Assembly (NCBI GenBank): GCA_023434465.1
Contig: JAEYSQ010000265.1
Span: 1 to 7,811 of the forward strand
Source: Actinomycetes bacterium
GTDB taxonomy: Bacteria > Actinomycetota > Thermoleophilia > Solirubrobacterales > 70-9
DNA: 7,811 bases
Reading direction: 5' to 3'
Part shown: one piece after another, positions 4,951-7,811 of the stretch
Layout of the letters: every line of letters starts with the position of its first letter
Position numbering within the stretch: position 1 is the first letter of the stretch
Position numbers and translations under genes: made by a program
The notes under the pieces: generated by a model
Told to the model about the DNA's origin: nothing
Databases searched by the model: none
Seen by the model: the letters and a program-made list of their open reading frames with translations, nothing else

Positions 4951-5598
4951 CTACTTCCTGCGGCTCTTGACCAGAGCTGTGGAACCGACGAGGAGACCCA
5001 GCGCGCCGACGATCAGGGCGGCGATCGAGAGTCCGTCTCCCGATTCGTTCTGATCGGCATCCGCGGCCGAAGCCGTTTCGGTTGCCTGGCCGAACGTGAC
5101 CGCCGGAGCCGGGTGCTCAGGTTCCTCACCGCCGGCAGGGGTCGACTGGATCCAGGCGGTTTCCGCGCCGTTCACGCAGCTCTGCAGCACCTTGAACTCG
5201 GCCGTCTCGCCCTCTTCGCCCGCGAAGGCGACGCTGAGCGGGAACTGCTCGAGCTGACCGTCAGGTAGCGGACCACCGGTCCAGGTGATTTCACGCACAC
5301 CCTCGGTCACCGTCTCGCCGTGCATCTCGCTCGGCCGCGGAAGCTTGCCTTCGACCGTATCTATCTTCCAGCCGGAGACCACGCCCGGGGTGGCGGAAAC
5401 CACCTGGGGAGGCATCTTGATCCGGAGACGGTTGGTCGCCGCCGCGTCGCAGCCATGCGGCACGGTGAAACTCAGCATCGCGTAACCCTCGGCCGGAGCT
5501 TCCTCGGGCGACACCGAGACGTGAGCGGCCGCCGTGGCCGGGAAGGCGACGGCGATCAGGACCAGCAGAACCGGCACGATCGTTTTCTTGTAGGTCAT
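4951..5598 (-). CDS. ycnI: YcnI-like copper-binding protein, first paralogue (DUF1775)
   Basis: This 215-residue exported protein has the same plan: signal peptide (about 1-25, TAAA|H), DUF1775 domain (about 26-169), a short linker and a C-terminal membrane anchor (about 189-210) ending KSRRK. His26 would become mature residue 1 (HVSVSPEEAP), the expected Cu(II) ligand, and Trp149 in ETAWIQS matches the family Trp. Cys50 and Cys141 may pair. Compared with its downstream neighbour the core is longer, with an insertion around LPRPSEMHGETVTEG, and lacks the GKPT after HGC, so the two copies have diverged well beyond a recent duplication. AAGGAAA lies 5-6 nt before the ATG, a good ribosome binding site. 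A 6-bp hairpin precedes it in the short gap from the upstream small gene. Confidence 0.93.
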   Translation of the reverse strand: MTYKKTIVPVLLVLIAVAFPATAAAHVSVSPEEAPAEGYAMLSFTVPHGCDAAATNRLRIKMPPQVVSATPGVVSGWKIDTVEGKLPRPSEMHGETVTEGVREITWTGGPLPDGQLEQFPLSVAFAGEEGETAEFKVLQSCVNGAETAWIQSTPAGGEEPEHPAPAVTFGQATETASAADADQNESGDGLSIAALIVGALGLLVGSTALVKSRRK

Positions 5599-5611
5599 GG
5601 TTTTCCTTTCG

Positions 5612-5629
5612 GGCAGCTTTCCCGCTGCC
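5612..5629 (-). other. Intercistronic hairpin before ycnI
   Basis: On the minus strand GGCAGC-GGGAAA-GCTGCC forms a perfect 6-bp stem with a 6-nt loop, between the stop of the 91-residue gene and the AAGGAAA ribosome binding site of the first ycnI. No U-run follows. It could protect or set off a processed downstream mRNA segment, or have no role. Confidence 0.45.
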
Positions 5630-5633
5630 TGCT

Positions 5634-5909
5634 TCACATCGGATGTATCTGTGGGGCCGGGATGTGAAGTGGAGGCCCGCGGCTCGCGAGCGAACTCCCG
5701 ATCAGCCGCCCGCCGCGGATGCGACCGGGAGTGGCGGGAGACGGTGACCAAAGTCGTGGACCGGCGCGCCGGTTTGCGAAAGCCCGGGTGATCACCCGGC
5801 GGAACTCGTCCAGGACGGCCTCGCCGGGGTAGCGGCCGCCGACAAGCAGCCCGACCAGGACCAGAAGGGGGATCAGCGCGAGCAGGAATCCAGGCAGCCA
5901 GCCGCTCAT
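5634..5909 (-). CDS. Small membrane protein coupled to the copper fusion gene, unknown function
   Basis: This 91-residue protein has one strong hydrophobic segment (about residues 3-28, GWLPGFLLALIPLLVLVGLLVGG) directly followed by RYPGEAVLDEFRRVITRAF and a basic, proline-rich tail with GGRLIGSSLASRGPPLHIP. The N-terminal helix could be an anchor or an uncleaved signal; the basic tail suggests the C-terminus is cytoplasmic if it is a simple anchor. Its ATG (5909) overlaps the stop of the copper fusion gene as ATGA, and a GGAG lies 5 nt upstream, so translation is very probably coupled. The reading frame extends upstream to 5981, but that part lies inside the fusion gene. I half recall similar small proteins with a PGE and a SLAxRGPP motif beside CopC/YcnI genes in other actinobacteria, but no named family. 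There are no Cys or Met clusters; the only His, near the end, do not form a clear metal site. Confidence 0.8.
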   Translation of the reverse strand: MSGWLPGFLLALIPLLVLVGLLVGGRYPGEAVLDEFRRVITRAFANRRAGPRLWSPSPATPGRIRGGRLIGSSLASRGPPLHIPAPQIHPM

Positions 5910-7630
5910 TTGATCTCCACTCCGAAGGTGGCGACCGGCTCGTCGAACCGGGAGAGGCGAATCGCCACGTTTGCCTGCCACTCGCCCTTGACTCCGAGCA
6001 TCGCCGAGGGCACGACGAAATGTCCCCCGCCCACCCGGCGGCTGTCAGCATCGATCGGGGCGATCTCCCGGCCCGGCAACGAGAAAGAGACGTCCATATC
6101 GATCACCGGCACCGGGGCGCCGGTCCGGTCGTTGAACAGGTAGAGGTGGACCTCGTTGGATCCCACCCTGGCCGGATCCACCGTGTAGTCGAGGCGGTTG
6201 GCCCCGACTTCGACCGAACCCGAATCCGGGCCGGAAGTGATCGCGTCCGGCGGTGGGTAGCTGACCAGTGCGGCGGTCACTCCGAGCACCGCGAAAACGG
6301 TCAGAATCTCGATCCGCAGCAGACGCCGGAGCCGGTTGCCGGGTTCGCCCGGTGACTCGGATCTATCGAGCCGCCGCACCAGGCCCGGGATCACGCGCAT
6401 CCGGTTCGCGGCACCGAGGCCGATCAGCACGGCGAAGAGAACGATCTTGATCGCCACGGCCCGGCCGAACTGGGTCGAGAAAAGATCGCCGACCGAACCG
6501 ACGTCGACGATCGCCTGGATCGCTCCGGACACGCCGATCAACGCGATCGAGACGAGAGCCACGGTCGAAAACCTGATTGTCGCCTCGGTGAGCATGCCGG
6601 TTCGTTCGGCCGGGTCCTCGATCCGTCTCGTCGTCGCGGGAAGGATCCAGAGCATGGCGGCAAGGCCACCGGTCCAGACCGCCATCGCGGCGACGTGGAC
6701 GATGTCACTCGGAATCAATAGCCAGCCGGGGTCGCGGGTCCCGGCGTGACCGGCCAGGGCCGGCGTGATCGCCAGAGTCACACAGGCCAGAAGGCCGATA
6801 GCCGCCACGCCGCCCGGTTTGGCAAAGCTCCGGGCCGCCAGCAGGACGGACCCGAGGATCACGATCCAGGCGCCCGCCCGGACCAGCATCATCGTCCCGA
6901 ACCGGGTGTCGATCACCTCACCGGGGATACCGGAGCCGAAAGCGTCCCAGAAGGTGGTTCCTGCCCCTACCGCACCCTGGAACACGATCGCAACAAGGGA
7001 AGTGACCAGCCCGGCCACCGCAACCGGGGTGACCAGGCGCCTGAAACGAACGATGGTTTCCTCGGCATCGGCCGGAGCTGACCGCAGGCGCCCGAACACG
7101 AACGACATCCAGACGATCGCGCCGATCGCCAGCGCGATCGCCAGGTAGCCGAGCAGCCGGACCAGCCAGAAACCGATCTCGGTGACTTTGCCGGTTTCAC
7201 TCGCGGCCAGCAGTTCCGAGATCGTCTTGCCCTGGACGAATGCCTGCCCACCCTTTTCGGGTGTTCCTACGGTGAAAGTGATCCCGCCCGAGATCGGATG
7301 GGCATCGGCCGAAACGACATGGTAGGTCGCCGTGTATAGCCCGTCGGCCAGGTCGGGAGGCAGGCTCGCCCCGATCGCCTCGGCGCTGTCACCCGGGCGT
7401 TCGAGCTCGCCGCTTTGCACCTCGTCGCCATTGGTGTTGAAGACCCTGACCGCCCCGAGCGACGCCTCGACCGGCTCGTTGAACCTGAAGTTGACCTGTT
7501 CCGGAGCGGCCTTTAGTCGCTCCCCGCGGGACGGATTCGACCCCTCGAGGACAGCATGCGCTGCAGCGGATCCGGCCAGCCCGCACAGGCCGGCCAGGAG
7601 AAACAGGGTTGCGGCGAGGAGCCGTTTCAC
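5906..7630 (-). CDS. CopC-CopD copper resistance fusion with C-terminal FixH/YtkA-like domain
   Basis: This 574-residue protein joins three modules. A signal peptide (about 1-24, SAAA|H) leads into a CopC domain (about 25-122): AHAVLEGSNPSRGE, FRFNEPVE and VVSADAHPISGGITF. His25 as mature residue 1 with Asp109 and His111 (mature D85 and H87) forms the classic CopC Cu(II) site; Met-rich Cu(I) loops are absent. A CopD membrane domain (about 150-460) follows with about eight helices, including AGHAGTRDPG and the hallmark DIVHVAAMAVWTGGLAAM. The tail (about 470-574), with LDYTVDPARVGSNEVHLYLF and GHFVVPSAMLGVKGEW, looks like the extracytoplasmic FixH/YtkA-like domain seen in actinobacterial CopCD fusions. 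The role is copper binding and transport; import is often proposed for CopD. GTG 7630 gives a GTGA overlap with the upstream stop and AGGA 6 nt upstream; GTG 7633 would add one residue. Confidence 0.95.
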   Translation of the reverse strand: MKRLLAATLFLLAGLCGLAGSAAAHAVLEGSNPSRGERLKAAPEQVNFRFNEPVEASLGAVRVFNTNGDEVQSGELERPGDSAEAIGASLPPDLADGLYTATYHVVSADAHPISGGITFTVGTPEKGGQAFVQGKTISELLAASETGKVTEIGFWLVRLLGYLAIALAIGAIVWMSFVFGRLRSAPADAEETIVRFRRLVTPVAVAGLVTSLVAIVFQGAVGAGTTFWDAFGSGIPGEVIDTRFGTMMLVRAGAWIVILGSVLLAARSFAKPGGVAAIGLLACVTLAITPALAGHAGTRDPGWLLIPSDIVHVAAMAVWTGGLAAMLWILPATTRRIEDPAERTGMLTEATIRFSTVALVSIALIGVSGAIQAIVDVGSVGDLFSTQFGRAVAIKIVLFAVLIGLGAANRMRVIPGLVRRLDRSESPGEPGNRLRRLLRIEILTVFAVLGVTAALVSYPPPDAITSGPDSGSVEVGANRLDYTVDPARVGSNEVHLYLFNDRTGAPVPVIDMDVSFSLPGREIAPIDADSRRVGGGHFVVPSAMLGVKGEWQANVAIRLSRFDEPVATFGVEIK

Positions 7631-7811
7631 CACGCTTCCTTCTCCGCCGCGTCCCCGTGATCCGGATCCGGATCACCATTTCGTCGGCGGCGCACGATCC
7701 AGAAACCGGCCGCGGCCGCCACAGCCAGGCCGAGGATCACGAAGGGGATCACTGGCACGTTCGAATCACTCCCGACCCAGGTCAGGGTTCCTTCGATCCT
7801 GGCCGGCTTTC
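7627..7811 (-). CDS. C-terminal end of a membrane-anchored protein (partial, 5' end outside the window)
   Basis: Only the last 60 residues are present, in the frame beginning at 7809. They read as the end of an extracytoplasmic domain (KPARIEGTLTWVGSDSNV), one transmembrane helix (about residues 19-38 of the fragment, VPVIPFVILGLAVAAAAGFW), an Arg-rich stop-transfer stretch (IVRRRRNG) and a short acidic tail ending EKEAW. The stop codon overlaps the GTG start of the copper fusion gene, so it belongs to the same operon. The layout (outside domain, C-terminal anchor) matches the YcnI proteins downstream. The sequence itself recalls an uncharacterised actinobacterial protein found beside CopC/CopD, with a domain ending in a G-x-L-x-[YW] strand. 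Identity cannot be settled from this fragment. Confidence 0.75.
   Translation of the reverse strand, partial: KPARIEGTLTWVGSDSNVPVIPFVILGLAVAAAAGFWIVRRRRNGDPDPDHGDAAEKEAW

Noticed and set aside
5910..5981. Longer form of the 91-residue membrane protein starting at 5981.
   Set aside because: The added Arg-rich residues lie inside the copper fusion gene in another frame, while ATG 5909 has a ribosome binding site and an ATGA overlap.
5599..6051. In-frame extension of the first ycnI by about 150 codons.
   Set aside because: It would bury the signal peptide and overlap both the small membrane protein and the copper fusion gene; a good ribosome binding site precedes ATG 5598.
5910..7148. Several plus-strand open frames of 60-137 codons opposite the copper fusion gene.
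   Set aside because: They are antisense shadows of a clear membrane protein gene, as expected in GC-rich DNA, and show no domain features.

Overview
The window reads as a chromosomal piece of a high-GC actinobacterium. Genes are tightly packed, GTG starts are used, and at least two genes have a -10-like hexamer placed right before the start codon, as in leaderless transcripts. The small membrane protein at 987-1418 and the copper operon remind me of Thermoleophilia (Solirubrobacterales). That placement is recall and inference; I could not run a search.

Layout. Positions 1-176 carry two copies of an 81/82-bp repeat with a 94-bp period, downstream of yebC and possibly continuing off the left edge. 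yebC (212-958, minus) is followed by a divergently oriented three-helix membrane protein (987-1418, plus). Next come pdxT (1452-2054, minus) and pdxS (2026-2910, minus), the two subunits of the pyridoxal 5'-phosphate (PLP) synthase. Upstream of them on the same strand is an RpiR-type HTH-SIS regulator (3013-3855, minus). A small CxxC/HxHxxC putative zinc-binding protein (3964-4251, plus) diverges from the regulator. It converges on a copper-handling gene string that fills the rest of the window (4261-7811, all minus). In transcription order this is: the tail of an unidentified membrane-anchored protein, a CopC-CopD fusion with a C-terminal FixH/YtkA-like domain, a 91-residue small membrane protein, and two tandem YcnI (DUF1775) proteins.

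How the genes work together. PdxS and PdxT make PLP from ribose 5-phosphate, glyceraldehyde 3-phosphate and glutamine. The RpiR-type neighbour carries a phosphosugar-binding SIS fold, so it could link pentose-phosphate status to PLP synthesis; this is a hypothesis from adjacency. In the copper string, CopC and both YcnI proteins each keep a His as predicted mature residue 1, the key ligand of the Cu(II) sites in these families. CopD would provide the membrane channel or transporter. The first three genes are joined by GTGA and ATGA stop-start overlaps, which suggests translational coupling.

Most worth a second look: the coupled 91-residue protein inside the copper operon, the paired YcnI paralogues, the RpiR-pdxST linkage, the 94-bp-period repeat, and a two-tier inverted repeat (4208-4249) at a convergent gene end. 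I saw no insertion sequence, CRISPR array, tRNA or rRNA. No intergenic stretch reaches 300 bases; the longest is 1-211.
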